A DNA stretch of 64,000 nt from assembly GCA_012934845.2 (NCBI GenBank), contig WNNJ02000424.1, forward strand, positions 59,965-123,964. Direction: 5' to 3'. The translations under genes and the position numbers were made by a program. The notes under the pieces were generated by a model. That model was not told the DNA's origin. It searched no databases and saw only the letters and a program-made list of their open reading frames with translations. Source of the DNA: Pomphorhynchus laevis (Eukaryota; Acanthocephala; Palaeacanthocephala; Echinorhynchida; Pomphorhynchidae). This document shows positions 24,272-35,120 of the stretch, piece by piece. Position 1 is the stretch's first letter. Each line of letters starts with the position of its first letter.

Positions 24272-24941
24272 TCATTGTGTAGACGATACTGCGCTTTTAA
24301 ATTCTAGTCCGAATTCTTTTAGAATAGATATCACTTGGGTACTAAAGATCGATTGATTGGTTGACAGATTTTCTACTACTTGAACAACTTTATCCATACC
24401 ATATCCTAAATTTATAATCTTTTCATTTATATTATCTAGCTCATCGTTTATTGAACGGAGCTCTTTTTGACAATAATTTCTATTTTCATCAATTTCTTTA
24501 GATAGTTCATCTAAGCGACTATTTATTAAATTCATACTTATATTATCATCACTATGCTTAGTAGGTGTTGTGCACGGTTGCTGGTTGTTATTACTGTCTG
24601 GAATAAGAATTATAGGTCTTTTTGACGCAATTGATGCAAACGATATGTTATTATGAACTTCTCTGTTATGCTGTAAATTGTAGGGCAAAATGTAATTTTG
24701 AAAATGCTGACACGATTTTGTTATATGCTTTATGACCTTCACCACAGTTCGCGCATTTATGGGTGTGTCTGTTGGTACATATGTTGGAATTGTGTGATCC
24801 GCCACAGTGAACACATTTCACTTCTTTTTTGCACAAACGAGAATAATGACCCCATTCTTGGTTTCTAAAGCATTGATGAAACCGAAAAGTGTTATATGCA
24901 TTATCCCCCATTTCAACAATCTTGATTTCGTGACCTAACAA
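24272..24941 (-). pseudogene. LINE ORF1 (zinc-knuckle nucleic-acid-binding protein)
   Basis: The sequence lies in two overlapping minus-strand frames, 24,941-24,666 and 24,814-24,272, so at least one frameshift separates them. The first has three zinc-knuckle-like blocks: CFRNQEWGHYSRLC (second ligand position occupied by N), CVHCGGSHNSNIC and CANCGEGHKAYNKI. This triple arrangement is typical of jockey/I-like LINE ORF1 proteins, which bind element RNA. The second frame carries SFASIASKRPIIL and then a probable coiled coil (about 24,540-24,300; RLDELSKEIDENRN). The start is missing: the frame enters from 24,960 without the usual N-terminal region. Confidence 0.75.
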
Positions 24942-24959
24942 ATGAGCATGATTGTTTTA

Positions 24960-25021
24960 AAATATCTTTTCATTATCTACTTTAGCGAAAACACTTATAA
25001 AGTGTATATTTGCGGTAGTTA
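24960..25021. other. Junction between LINE and duplicated Sec16 segment
   Basis: A short spacer. To its left is LINE ORF1; to its right, from about 25,022, the sequence matches 45,756 onwards. This is the left edge of the tandem duplication visible in the window. Confidence 0.5.
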
Positions 25022-25108
25022 TCTTAAATCAAAATCGTAGTAGAACTCTGAATAAATTTGGACTTTATAATACATTCTGCTATATCTGATTTTGTTATAA
25101 TTTAAAAA

Positions 25109-25133
25109 ATATTGTGTATAATATACACAATAT
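25109..25133. repeat. 11-bp inverted repeat in intron
   Basis: ATATTGTGTAT and ATACACAATAT are separated by three bases. It is kept in unit 2 at about 45,812-45,836, in the intron before Sec16 exon 11. Confidence 0.6.
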
Positions 25134-25207
25134 CAATAGCTTTTTAACCCGACAAAAAATGTATTAATCGTTCGGTTTGTTTACAATACACTTTTTACAT
25201 ACTTTAG

Positions 25208-25600
25208 TTCCAAACCTTAACGAAACGAATGCTCAAGAAATATCTAAAGAACACGAACCGACTGCTCCGAAACAGCAAGAATTGGTTGAACATCCGTATT
25301 TAAATAACATAGCTAACAGCATATTAGTACCAGATATAGGTTTGTGTGCTTACATATGTATTTAAAACCTACATACTGTATTTAGAAGACACTGCTAAAC
25401 ATGTAGAAAATTTAGAAAAAGAGGTTTTATATTTTTTTTATTTTTTAAATGATTTATGTTAAAGTTTGCTTTTAGAATGGTGATGTTGAAAAGTTGACTT
25501 ATACTCAACCACAGAAGACATCACTTATCAAAAAAAATTTGGTAATAATTATTTAAAGCCTGTAAACCAAGTTCACTTACCTGATGATGACACTTCAAAG
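25208..25600 (+). pseudogene. Sec16: Sec16-like gene, orphan exons 11-13 of an upstream copy
   Basis: Three exons match the gene at 39,309-48,377: exon 11 25,208-25,339 (FPNLNETNAQEISKEHE...), exon 12 25,386-25,423 (EDTAKHVENLEKE) and exon 13 25,476-25,600. Introns are 46 and 52 nt with GT/AG ends. Exon 11 is in frame here, whereas in the downstream copy it is one base short. Exon 13 is one base short here (A-run in TCAAAAAAAATTT) and loses frame after KTSLIK, whereas the downstream copy is intact. Exons 1-10 are absent upstream, and exon 14 has been removed by the 2.1-kb loss near 26,030. It cannot encode a Sec16 protein. Confidence 0.75.
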
Positions 25601-25639
25601 GTATTTTAATTATTGCTGCATTTGAAATCTAGTTACAAT

Positions 25640-26269
25640 CACTTTTACTTATTGTTAAAATAGTTTACCCTTTAGCTTTCACCCTTTCGCTTTATAACTT
25701 TCTTTAATTCGCGAAAAACTTTATTCGAGTTCTTTTATTCTTCGTAACCTTCAACGTATTCACAGAATAGTTAGTCGACACATTTGCAGACAACTTATTT
25801 CCTCACTAACCATCCTTTAACTTTACTAATCGTGTACCACCACTGACGCTTCGATCATATTTCTTCCGTCTTTTGATTCTCAATTGGCTAAGCATTTCTC
25901 AACGCGCAACTATGCGCTTTTTATTTCTTGTTTATCGTTTTTGTAGATTCGACTTATTATAATATATTTAAATTCTTTCATATAACTTAATCCATTAAAC
26001 TTCTCAAACTCAACGATTAAGTAACACAAACCGTTTAGTTGCGACAGTTTACAGAAACAAAAATTTTAAATTACTGAAATCCGTGTATTGCAAACAATAG
26101 TCTAGAAAAAGGTATCTTTACTTATAAAGCAACCATTCGGCATCTGAGGGACGTTGCGTTGTGTTTAGTGAAGATTCAAGTATCACATCAAATTACTGAG
26201 TTGCCGTATTTCATACGATATTAAAAAATAAAGAAATGATTAATAATTAAATAAGATTTTATACAATCA
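25640..26269. other. Intron-derived and downstream spacer
   Basis: 25,640-26,030 corresponds to the pyrimidine-rich start of intron 13 in the intact copy. At about 26,030 it jumps to sequence that in unit 2 lies downstream of the gene (48,847). Nothing else is recognised before the Merlin remnant. Confidence 0.6.
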
Positions 26270-27003
26270 GATGTATAAGAATGATGGGATCTTGCGTATC
26301 ATCTCCCCATGGACGGATAATACACAAGTCTAAAATTTGTAATAAAAATACCGATGTATTTCTATACGGAAATCATATGAAGATTATCTTTAATGAGAAT
26401 TGAGGAACAATTATCTTTTTTAAGACAATAAACGATTTTTTAAAGTGCAGTTGTGTAGTCAATAAAGCCTATAAGGAGTAACAGTTCTTTGCTGTAATTA
26501 AGAATATCTCTTCAGAATTGCATTGAACATATGCATATATGGAGTTGGTCGGCATGAAAAAGACAATATGAAAGATCATTAATAGATTTCTGAAGTTTTT
26601 AAGGTAATTGTGCTATAAATATAATCAATAATCATGTAATCTTGGGTGAAGAGAAGATTATTTGCCAAATTGATGAAACATGCTTTTATCATAAACAAAG
26701 GTTTATCAGAAAGCGGTCATCTGGTGACCAGATATTAATATTTTGGTTCGTGGGTACTTCTTATTCCCATGCTCGAGGATATATTGAGATCCTTCAATAC
26801 CGGATGAGGAAGACCTTGATACCAATAATCGATAAAGTTCTAGCACCACTCCCTCTAATACATAGCGACGAGTTGGCTGCATGTAGAAGTGCTAATTCTG
26901 ATATGTATAAACATGGTAAAGTCAAGGATAAACTCTATTTTATAGATCCAAAAACTCGGGCTCATACCCAAAATATTAAGTCTTACCGGAAACTATTAAT
27001 CGA
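26270..27003 (+). pseudogene. Merlin-type DNA transposase fragment (unit 1)
   Basis: The open frame 26,642-27,013 has the DDE core typical of Merlin/ISXO2-like transposases: IICQIDETCFYHKQRF (first Asp with following Glu), IEILQYRMRKTLIPIIDKV, LIHSDELAAC (second acidic residue in HSDE), and FIDPKTRAHTQNIKSY, matching the FVDPETGAHTQxIE block that carries the last acidic region. Here K replaces the usual E in TQNIKSY. Upstream (26,290-26,640) decayed sequence may be the N-terminal zinc ribbon part. The C-terminus is cut at about 27,003, where PLE sequence begins. This is a dead DNA transposon; no terminal inverted repeats were identified. Confidence 0.8.
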
Positions 27004-27125
27004 CCCCACATAGTAGCGGGGTCAAATACGCGCTACTGAAGTATTTCCTTTGAAGAAATTTGATTATTTGGAGTACCTTATTCTAATACAAAGCATATTG
27101 TCTATTGTCCAATTCGGTATTTTGT
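27003..27125 (-). mobile_element. PLE family A partial 3' motif against Merlin
   Basis: On the minus strand the 5' half of the structured motif (AAATACTTCAGTAGCGCGTATTTGACCCCGCTACTATG-like, read in parts) is present, with the family's AGAATAAGG word upstream of it. The half after the inner loop is missing and the Merlin frame starts there. The junction thus lies inside the motif loop. It is a broken fragment. Confidence 0.55.
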
Positions 27126-28214
27126 ATATTGTAAAATTATAAGAAAAAATGCCATAAGCCTGATGGAAAATTTGCTGAAGAATAATGCCGTATGAAGACT
27201 ACAGAGTTTGTGTAATTCTGACAGATGTTGCATTATCGGGAAAACAATGTCCACAGTTCAATAATACTTTGTCAATAGAACAAATCAGATAATAGCTTGT
27301 TAGTAGAATAAATTGTATAGTTAAACAAGAGAACAAAGTGTGTCTTTTTTAAAAGTTACAAACGAACTTAAATAACGCGGTAATTTAAAACAAGAAATGT
27401 TAAGAACGAAAAATATTACGTATTCGAATAATTTTTCGCGAGAACAAATTATCTATTAGCACAATTTCAACTGCAATTTCGTTAATCTTTTGCGAGATTT
27501 TTACTGTGATGTTATACTGCATAACATAAAAGTATAAATAATCTCAAAATGAATTACATATGACATTTAAAAAAACGAATTTATATTTGAAAAATATATT
27601 TATAGCTGATCGGCTATTCATAATCGATTCCTAATACGAGTACTTTTATTTTATTAAAAAAATGTTTTTTTAAAAGTATAAATACTTTCTACAATGAGTC
27701 ATACATATAGTATTTTACATATAAAAAGATTGCAGTGTTTTATATCGTAATTATATAAGAATATTTCAAATTGTACAAATTGACACTATTGCAGAAAAAC
27801 AACTGATTAAATATGTACATTCAACTCTTTCAATTCATAGCTTGTAACTTATTTTGATGAATCATAATGTAGTATTTTTCAAATAAATTATTCAAAGTTT
27901 AATAATCTTAATTTTATTATAACATTTGAAATTCATTAATTAGTGACACCATGTCACTTCTTGACGACCTTTTTAGTAGCGAAATGATGGAGTACTAGGC
28001 ATCACTCAACAGTAGAATTAAGTACGCACTGGCCGTTACGGTTACTTGTGGGAAAGGGTGAATAAAGGCGTTTCAAACATTGCTATTCTCTATAAATGTC
28101 GAATAAATGTGGTCAGCTGTTTCAAAATGGCATTGGCCTTAATTTCAATTTCAACTGCAGAAAAACGATAAAAAAGACAAATCCACAATTTTGAAACTTG
28201 CTTAAACTTGCCGA
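27126..28214. other. Spacer with 265 bp unique to unit 1
   Basis: No gene found. About 27,816-28,080 is absent from unit 2, where the flanks CAACTGATTAAA and CATTGCT are adjacent (about 50,633). Neither terminal repeats nor a target duplication were clear. Confidence 0.5.
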
Positions 28215-29060
28215 AGAAGTTTTACACAATTACCTGTAAAACGCAGTACTAAGCATAGACGCAGGAAACGCATTTAACCTCATAGATCGTCTTCTGCTCC
28301 TACTAAACCTAAATCATGCTTTCCCGTCACTCAAGACAGTCATCAACAATAAATATTCAACGGAATGATGCCTTAATGTGGGAGGGAACACTATTCTGTC
28401 CAAAGAAGGAGTTACTGAGGTGATCCCTTTGCAATGACAGGATTTTCGATTGCATCCATACTCTTAATTAAGTAGATACAAGAACTTTTCTTTAGATCGA
28501 ATACCGTTTGTTCGCTGACGACGCAACATTCACCGGAACAGTACAAGACCTTTTAGACTTATGGGATTATAAAATTGAAATATGGCCACAATTTTGATAA
28601 TTCTCAAATAAGCGCAAATGTAAATTACTCACACATGAGCCAGAAAAAGAATTTGCGCAATAACAGTTTAAGAACACGGAAATGAAAATAGTAAGTGAAT
28701 TTAATATTATCTAGGGAAGTCCGATAGGAACATCCAAATTCATATAGGAGTATTTTACACAAATAATTGCCAAATGTACAAAAGTGACAGAATAACTGAT
28801 GCATGTTGTGGAAATCGACGCACAGGTTGCTAACGTGGCTCTGGTAACAGCCCTCAAACACAAGTGGATTTATACAGAGAACGTATCCAACTTCATCAAG
28901 CCAATTTATAACACTAAGAAATGCAATATTCGGCAAATTAATGACCAATACATTAAGCATATTGCAATGTTGTGAGAAAATTCACAAGATAATTGCTCTG
29001 CCGTCAAGCTTGGGAGGTATGGGCATAAGTCATCAACTACACACTTAAGAGCCCGACTTT
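28215..29060 (+). pseudogene. LINE reverse transcriptase remnant (unit 1)
   Basis: Plus-strand blocks in order: VLSIDAGNAFNLIDRL (first catalytic Asp block), NTILSKEGVTEVIPLQ, corresponding to the usual EGTTQGDPL block in decayed form, a damaged FADDATFTGT block near 28,515 (catalytic Asp pair in one frame), KLLTHEPEKEF, HKWIYTENVSNF, and LPSSLGGMGIS near 29,005. This order is shared with a metazoan LINE-like RT group; the C-terminal nuclease fragment at 8,428-8,770 may belong to the same group. Several stops and frame changes occur. The minus-strand 111-codon frame here is a shadow. Confidence 0.65.
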
Positions 29061-29514
29061 CTTATTACATTGCAAAGTGGCTACAATAGCTTTTCGTGGC
29101 TACTAAAAAATTGAAGGTTATAATATTGGCACCGACTTCAAAACAGTTGTATTCTTTTGTGATTAATAAATTGTTTGTGTTAAAAATTAATTTTTATATT
29201 AAATATTCACTTTTATTTGTGTCTTATATTAAAAAATAAATAAAAAGGTCTAAAATTGAGAAGTTCCACTTGTGTCTCTGAAGGCGGAATTCCAGATATA
29301 TTTTGAAACATATTTAATGGATTTTTATTCACTTCCTAACTCGACGAAATGTCCTTCTCGACATAACGTCATATGCGTCTATCTCATAGAGTTTAACTGG
29401 CCGACGTAATATCCATCATAATTATTTACACTTCTGTAATAATAATTCATTATATAACGTAAAATCATAATTGTTCTTTTGAAGTCATAAGAGGATGACC
29501 GCAAATTTAATGTG
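29061..29514. other. Spacer between LINE and PLE remnants
   Basis: AT-rich, no gene recognised. Unit 2 has the same sequence at 51,617-52,069. Confidence 0.5.
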
Positions 29515-31130
29515 ATCAGATGATGACCTTAAAATCCTACGCGACCAGGTGAATATGTTATTAGATATATCAATCGCAAATATATGTATGGATATAACAC
29601 AGGATGACGAATTACGCCCGAATATCAACAGAAATCCGGGAGCTTTTAACATTTTACCAAAAACGCATAAAAACATTTGTTTGTGTCCGGGTAGACTAAT
29701 AGTGAGTAACAAAGGTACAACAACTAAAAATCTCTCACGATATATCAATGAATTGTGATAACCAATGATCAGTACTATGAAAAGATATCTCCGTAACTCA
29801 TATGGATGTATTTATAAACTTCAGGAACATGAAAATGAATTACATAAGGATGATATACTATTTACTATGTATATCGAATCACTATACTATAATGTTGACT
29901 ACATACATCAAGCTATGGTAGCAGCAGATTACCCAACGTAACATGTTGATTTGTTAAGTTTGCATTACGATTAATTTTATAAGAGAATATATTTGAATTT
30001 GATAACAAGTTATACAAGCAAGTTTTTGGAGTGGCCATGGATGCACCTGTTCAATTATTCTTGCAACAATTTACCTAGATCAATATGAAAAATCATTCTT
30101 TTAAAATTTCAAACGACCTTCTCTTTGGGTCCGCTACATTGATAATGTACTCGCTATTTCGAGAACAAAAAACACTCCAACAGTGAATTTAGTGAAGCAA
30201 TAAACCAATTTGTACTTACGAGATTTACGCGTGAATTATTACATTTAATTAATTTTATTGAACTTATCATTACTATAGACTGCAATAACACTTTCAAAAC
30301 AGCATTGTATCGAAAATTAACAACTCAAACAGTTTATCTACACCCACGTAGTAGTCAATCCTCTGGTATGAATATGTCAATTATATTTTGCGAAGCTCTT
30401 AGAATATTTTGATCATGTACCGAACGAGAAGGTGCAGAAAAATGGTTACTAGTCCTCAGCAACTAATCATTAAATCGAGGTTATACACGACGTCAGTTAC
30501 ATCATTAACTACAAAAAGCCCGAATTCATAGAAATCAGAATTATTCTAAAGATAAATCAAATTGGCATCATAGACTAATAATTCCGTATCATTACGGTCC
30601 TCGGTTGCTACAAATAGACAGTAACCTAGTTATAAATAGGATACTGATAAAATATTATAAACAACAATTGTTTAGACATCGAGTAATATTCACAGGAATG
30701 AATATTTCAAGGTATCTTGTCAAGTATAAGTTTAGCATGTACAAAGAAGATAATCATAATGGTAAGCAAGGGCATTGCAACAGGTGTAAGACCAATAGAT
30801 CAAAATGCTGCGATATCATCCTTGACTGTCGGAAGTTTGAGATACCTCGACAGGGCTAAGCTATTCGTTAACGACTGTAACAGATTGTATATATCAAGTA
30901 ATCGTATACGTTGGAATGTGCTGTCGATGCCATGATCATTATGTCGGTGAATAAGGTCGAACAATGAATATAAGACTATACAACAGACGACCAGACTTTA
31001 AATATAAAGTATATAGAGAGATGCGATCGTGAAAAATAGTGTGCAAATTCACAATACTGAAAATGCTATCTTTCAATATGTCATTATAAAAAAAACTTGG
31101 AAAATCCACGTTTAGGAAAAGCACTTGAAC
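29515..31130 (+). mobile_element. Penelope-like element, family B, with GIY-YIG traces (unit 1)
   Basis: The open piece 29,549-29,758 contains FNILPKTHKN and PGRLIVSNKGTTTKNLSRYI, the RT finger blocks of classical PLEs. Further RT traces follow (ILFTMYIESLYYNVDY near 29,860; KQVFGVAMDAPVQ near 30,020). Towards the end lie cysteine-rich blocks (HCNRCKTNRSKCCDIILDC, 30,775-30,835) and, near 30,990, GRTMNIRLYN in the manner of the C-terminal GIY-YIG endonuclease with its CxxC pairs. The order RT then GIY-YIG is the canonical PLE order, unlike family A. It is broken, with many breaks. Confidence 0.65.
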
Positions 31131-32060
31131 AGCAGTAGGTAGTAAGTCACCAGGTATAAATGCAGATCATATATACGATGAGAAAAGCTAAATTTAAAAA
31201 TTGTATGACATATTTTATTTTGTTTGTACATGTATTCTAGATTGAAATAGACCAAAGTGCGACACGTTATTAAGACTTGTTTATCCATGATGGAATCATC
31301 CGACTCTACCCCGGACGAACAAGAGCTTTTTCTTCGCTCTAAGGTTAGGACTTTTCTCACTTCAATAAAACATAATATCGGTCGGCTGAATTCGAGATTT
31401 TATCTTTTGGTCATAACTTACAGCACATGACCATAAATGGTTTGCGTCAAGAAAACCATTGGGTGATAAGGGAGGACCAGCATCAAAACGTTATTACAAC
31501 ACTACAACGTGAATTGGGCAAATATCTACCAAATTAATTATACTAATTCATAGGTGGTTAGTCTGCAATAATGATATTGCTTTTAAATGAATGGAAGTTC
31601 GAGCATTTAACAGCAGTTGGCACATACACAAACAGTATTTACAAATACGGAAAGATCCTCTTGTGTTGCACATTGTCTATTTGAGCAAAACTTTCCATGA
31701 AAACTGTCAAGAGAAAATCTTATTTGAGATTAAATCTCATTCAATCATTTAATTTCAAAATTCGCTTTCTTTGACTACCAAACTTATAAATGTTCGGGAA
31801 TTCAACTGCAGTCGTAAATTGGATAACACTATCCAGTAAGAGCTGCTTCGAATCCAAAATCAATACAAGGGAACAAAAGCAACCGTATTTAATAAAATAA
31901 TTATAAAAATGTAATTTTTCAATAATAATATAAAAGACTGCCGAATATATACAGATTGGGCATTTTTCTAATTGTCAAGTGATTTAAAACTTCAATTTAA
32001 AAAATATTATGGATTAATTTCATATAATTTGTTCTGAAATAAAAAAATAACGATAGATAA
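31131..32060. other. Unassigned stretch, possibly element-derived
   Basis: No gene can be named. Short open pieces exist (for example LRSKVRTFLTSIKHNIGRLN near 31,330) without a recognised domain. Near 31,934 the word ACTGCCGAATATATACAGAT resembles ACTGCCAAATACACACAGGT at 34,966 and may mark ends of a small transposon. Confidence 0.4.
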
Positions 32061-32066
32061 TTGAAT

Positions 32067-32152
32067 TAGAAAGGAGAAAATAAATCATTGGCGAGTAATT
32101 TGTATCAAAGAATAGGAACGGAATCCAGATTAAATTACGCTTCCTCCTGATC
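32067..32152 (+). other. Variant of the PLE structured 3' motif (unit 1)
   Basis: The constant words are present (CGGAATCCAGATT for CCGAAACCTGATAG; CTTCCTCCTGATCACC for TTCCTCCTGATGACC), but the inner stem has a different sequence, GTAATTT (32,095-32,101) with AAATTAC (32,132-32,138). The outer stem keeps AGGAG against CTCCT. It would be the 3' end of a third PLE subfamily whose body is not recognised upstream. The unit 2 copy is at 54,622-54,707. Confidence 0.5.
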
Positions 32153-32159
32153 ACCCGTT

Positions 32160-32860
32160 GTATCAATTCTAAAAATTGTATATTATAACGTAATTAATTA
32201 TAAAACATTTAGAATCTGTAGGCGTGAAAATCTTAATAAAAAGATTAAGAAAAATCTTACGAAAATCTTACAACGCCTACTAGATCGATTTACAATAAGA
32301 TAACAATCAGAAGGCTTGTAAGTTTGTGCCTCACAGACTGTCTTTATATAAAGTAAAATTAATGATTTCGAATATTAAATTAAATGAATTTAATATAAAA
32401 ATATTAAATATTAAATTAATCAAAATCGATGTTCACAGTAATTCGAATCGAAAATATAAATTATAACATAAATAGAGAAAAAAGTTAACAAAAAATAATA
32501 TTTAACAATATTTATTATATAAATAATAACAAATAACGTAAGTTATTATAAAACATTTTGAATCTGAATGCTTGAAAATCTTAAGATTTAAAATATGTAC
32601 ATTAGAAAACATTACAAAACATGTAGATTCAGTAAACAAATATGATTCATTAGTAGCAATATTATTTTTATATTTACAAAGATTTATATCACGATAGGTA
32701 AACTAATCCACTTATATTCTCAACAAATCAAAAGGGATTAGTCATCATGCCGTCGGCTTTTTTATGAGGACTTACAATGCCTATTAGATCGATTTACAAT
32801 AAAATAGCAATCAGAAGGCTTGAGTGATAGTGCCTCACAGACTTGTCTTTATATAAAGTT
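32160..32860. repeat. Direct repeat pair, about 100 bp
   Basis: CTACTAGATCGATTTACAAT at about 32,277 returns at about 32,780 as CTATTAGATCGATTTACAAT, and both continue with AGCAATCAGAAGGCTTG- and CTCACAGACT-like sequence to TCTTTATATAAAG. Around the first copy TAGGCGT (about 32,219) faces ACGCCTA (about 32,274). Unit 2 lacks the second copy and its surroundings. Confidence 0.6.
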
Positions 32861-34360
32861 ATATAAATGAATTCGAATATTAAATTAAATGAATTAAATA
32901 TAAAAAATTAAATATTAAATTAAATTAATCGAAATAGATGTTCAGAGTAATTCAAAAAATAGATGTTCAAATTAATACGAATAGAAAATATAAATTAAAG
33001 CATAAATAGAGAAACTTGTTTACAAAAAATAATATCTCGCCAACAATAATAAAGTGACTCAACAAAGTAAAATTTATATAAAGTATAATAAAAATAATAA
33101 TTTAGTATTAATATTTATACGATTAAAGTCCATTCTAAATACAAAAAAATGCGAAACAATAACTGTTAAAAGACGTTAATATTCATTACAATATGAAGAA
33201 CTAAAGAATAATTAATTCTAAATTTATGTCTGTAACAGAGAAAATGTGTTTTGTATAACAAAACAACTTTATAACAATGCATTGAAATTGTAACAAAAAA
33301 CACATTAAATAAATTAAAAATTAATGAAGTCACTTTCTTGTGTACGCTTTTTTGTTTATTTTATGTTTAGACAAATTTTCGCCCACCATTTTTAGTATTT
33401 TATAATTAAAATATTGATTTAAAAGTACTAATTTAATTAAAAATGAAAAAATATTCGTCTGACACTTGTAATCGTATACAAACCTATAAATATTCGTTTG
33501 TATAAACAAACGAAATAGGAATTTTTATTTCAGAGAAACCGAATTCTTTATTAGGCAAATAATTACTTTACGAAATATTTTATTTGAAGAAGGCACACAT
33601 TATTCGTATATTTTTGAAATTTTTCCTATCGAAAACAAGCAATAAAGCAAAAGAGCGAAGCAAAAATAACAAAGCGAAAGAAACATTTTTTTCGTTCAAA
33701 TTGAATGAAAAATTATAAATTGAATTTTTGATTTATATTCATAATTAAAATTTAGAAATAAAATTTCTATTTAAATATCTTAAACGAGGAATTGAAAGAT
33801 ATTTTTATAACAAATAGTAAACTAAATACAAACGCGAAACAAATGATCATATTAAAGACACAAGCAAACAACAGCTAAAATATCATAGAATAATCAGCAT
33901 CCAAAATGTCTTCAATAAAGGATTTAAACAGAAATGACATAGATTATACCACAAATGACACAATTTTAAAGATTAAACATAAAGAAGTGGCATGATATGA
34001 TGTCTAAATAACAACATCTAATTTATGAAACATCATTTGATTGTGTGACTAGTAATTTACTAAAAAGTTTAGATCAAACTGTTATTTATTAACCCACAGA
34101 GAATCGTATACCTGTAAAATTCTGGAATATAGCAAAGGCTAGATCTTGCTTTATCATAATTCTGCTAATGAATTCTGTTCAAAATTCCGCTAAAAGAGCA
34201 GAATTTTGGTTAAACAAACCATATTTCATACTTTTGTTTGATTTTGCAAATGTGTAAAGTGCTGACGATTAAAGTCAAGAATCTTGATTTTTTGATCTAA
34301 AAGCAAATCAATAATACAAAATAGATTAAGAAGAATATATTTTAGATAAACAAATATATG
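32861..34360. other. AT-rich spacer
   Basis: No gene recognised. It contains a 9-bp hairpin TTCGTTTGT/ACAAACGAA at 33,493-33,514. Unit 2 has the same sequence at about 55,090-56,500. Confidence 0.5.
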
Positions 34361-34880
34361 GTTCAGTCAAGTTCATTTATGTTCAGTTAATATTAAATTA
34401 CATAGCAATCAACTTTAAGCAATTAATATCAACTGTAAATTTTTAAAATCTATAGAATTTATGTATAATAATTAATTAATAATATTTAAATAATTATTTA
34501 AAAATAATTCTCAACATAATTACTGCATAATCTATTGATTCATAAATTACAGCAGTAGTCTATCAAAGGATATGCAGATACTTTTAATAATGAATTGTAT
34601 ATAAACAACATTGTTTTAACATTCATAGACTACTATAGTTAGTTCAGTAAATACTAAATTATATGGAAATAATATAGTAATTAATAATTACCATATAATC
34701 ATATAATAATTTATGATTTTAAAAAAGTTATTAAAAATCATCATTTACACATTTACTACATAATCTTTTGACCCATATATTACAATAGAAACCACACAAA
34801 ATACTATCAATCGATATTACAGATACTTAATGAATTTTATATAGAAAAAACATTGAAAAGTATATTAACTTTTGTTTCAA
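34361..34880. repeat. Diverged tandem pair, about 260 bp
   Basis: Two successive blocks share GTTCAGTTAATATTAAATTA / GTTCAGTAAATACTAAATTA, then TACTGCATAATCTATTGA / TACTACATAATCTTTTGA, and ACAGATACTTAATGAATT-like ends. They are an old tandem duplication of unknown origin. Confidence 0.5.
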
Positions 34881-34904
34881 GTGTAGCGTTCAGAATGATA
34901 GCAT

Positions 34905-35120
34905 GAACTTAAAGTAACATTTGTATGCACCAGTGAAGAGTATTTATGATATTGAATACTGCCAAATACACACAGGTTGGCCAATTTTTCTAAAAAATTG
35001 GACAACTTGTGTTGTCCGATTATGTTCTATCATGATCAAGTTAAGAAAAAAAGCGAAAAATTGTCAATTTTAAAATTGTTAGTGTCAAAAAATTTAAAGT
35101 AGCATTTGTATGCATCAGTG
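34905..35120. repeat. Possible small inverted-repeat transposon
   Basis: CTTAAAGTAACATTTGTATGC (34,909 on) and its near copy (35,094 on) frame a segment with the palindrome CCAATTTTTCTAAAAAATTGG parts (34,981-35,001) and the hairpin GGACAAC/GTTGTCC (35,000-35,017). The segment also carries a version of the ACTGCC..ACACAGGTTGG word found near 31,934. It may be a MITE-like relic; the ends are uncertain. Confidence 0.35.

Noticed and set aside
28625-28960. Minus-strand 111-codon frame (and 51,181-51,516)
   Set aside because: Antisense to the plus-strand RT remnant; no domain of its own.
29485-29748. Minus-strand 87-codon frame (and 52,040-52,303)
   Set aside because: Antisense to the PLE family B RT piece with the PGRLIVSNKGTT block.
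31312-32000. LTR element between PLE family B and the variant motif
   Set aside because: No paired long terminal repeats, primer-binding site or protease/integrase block could be found.
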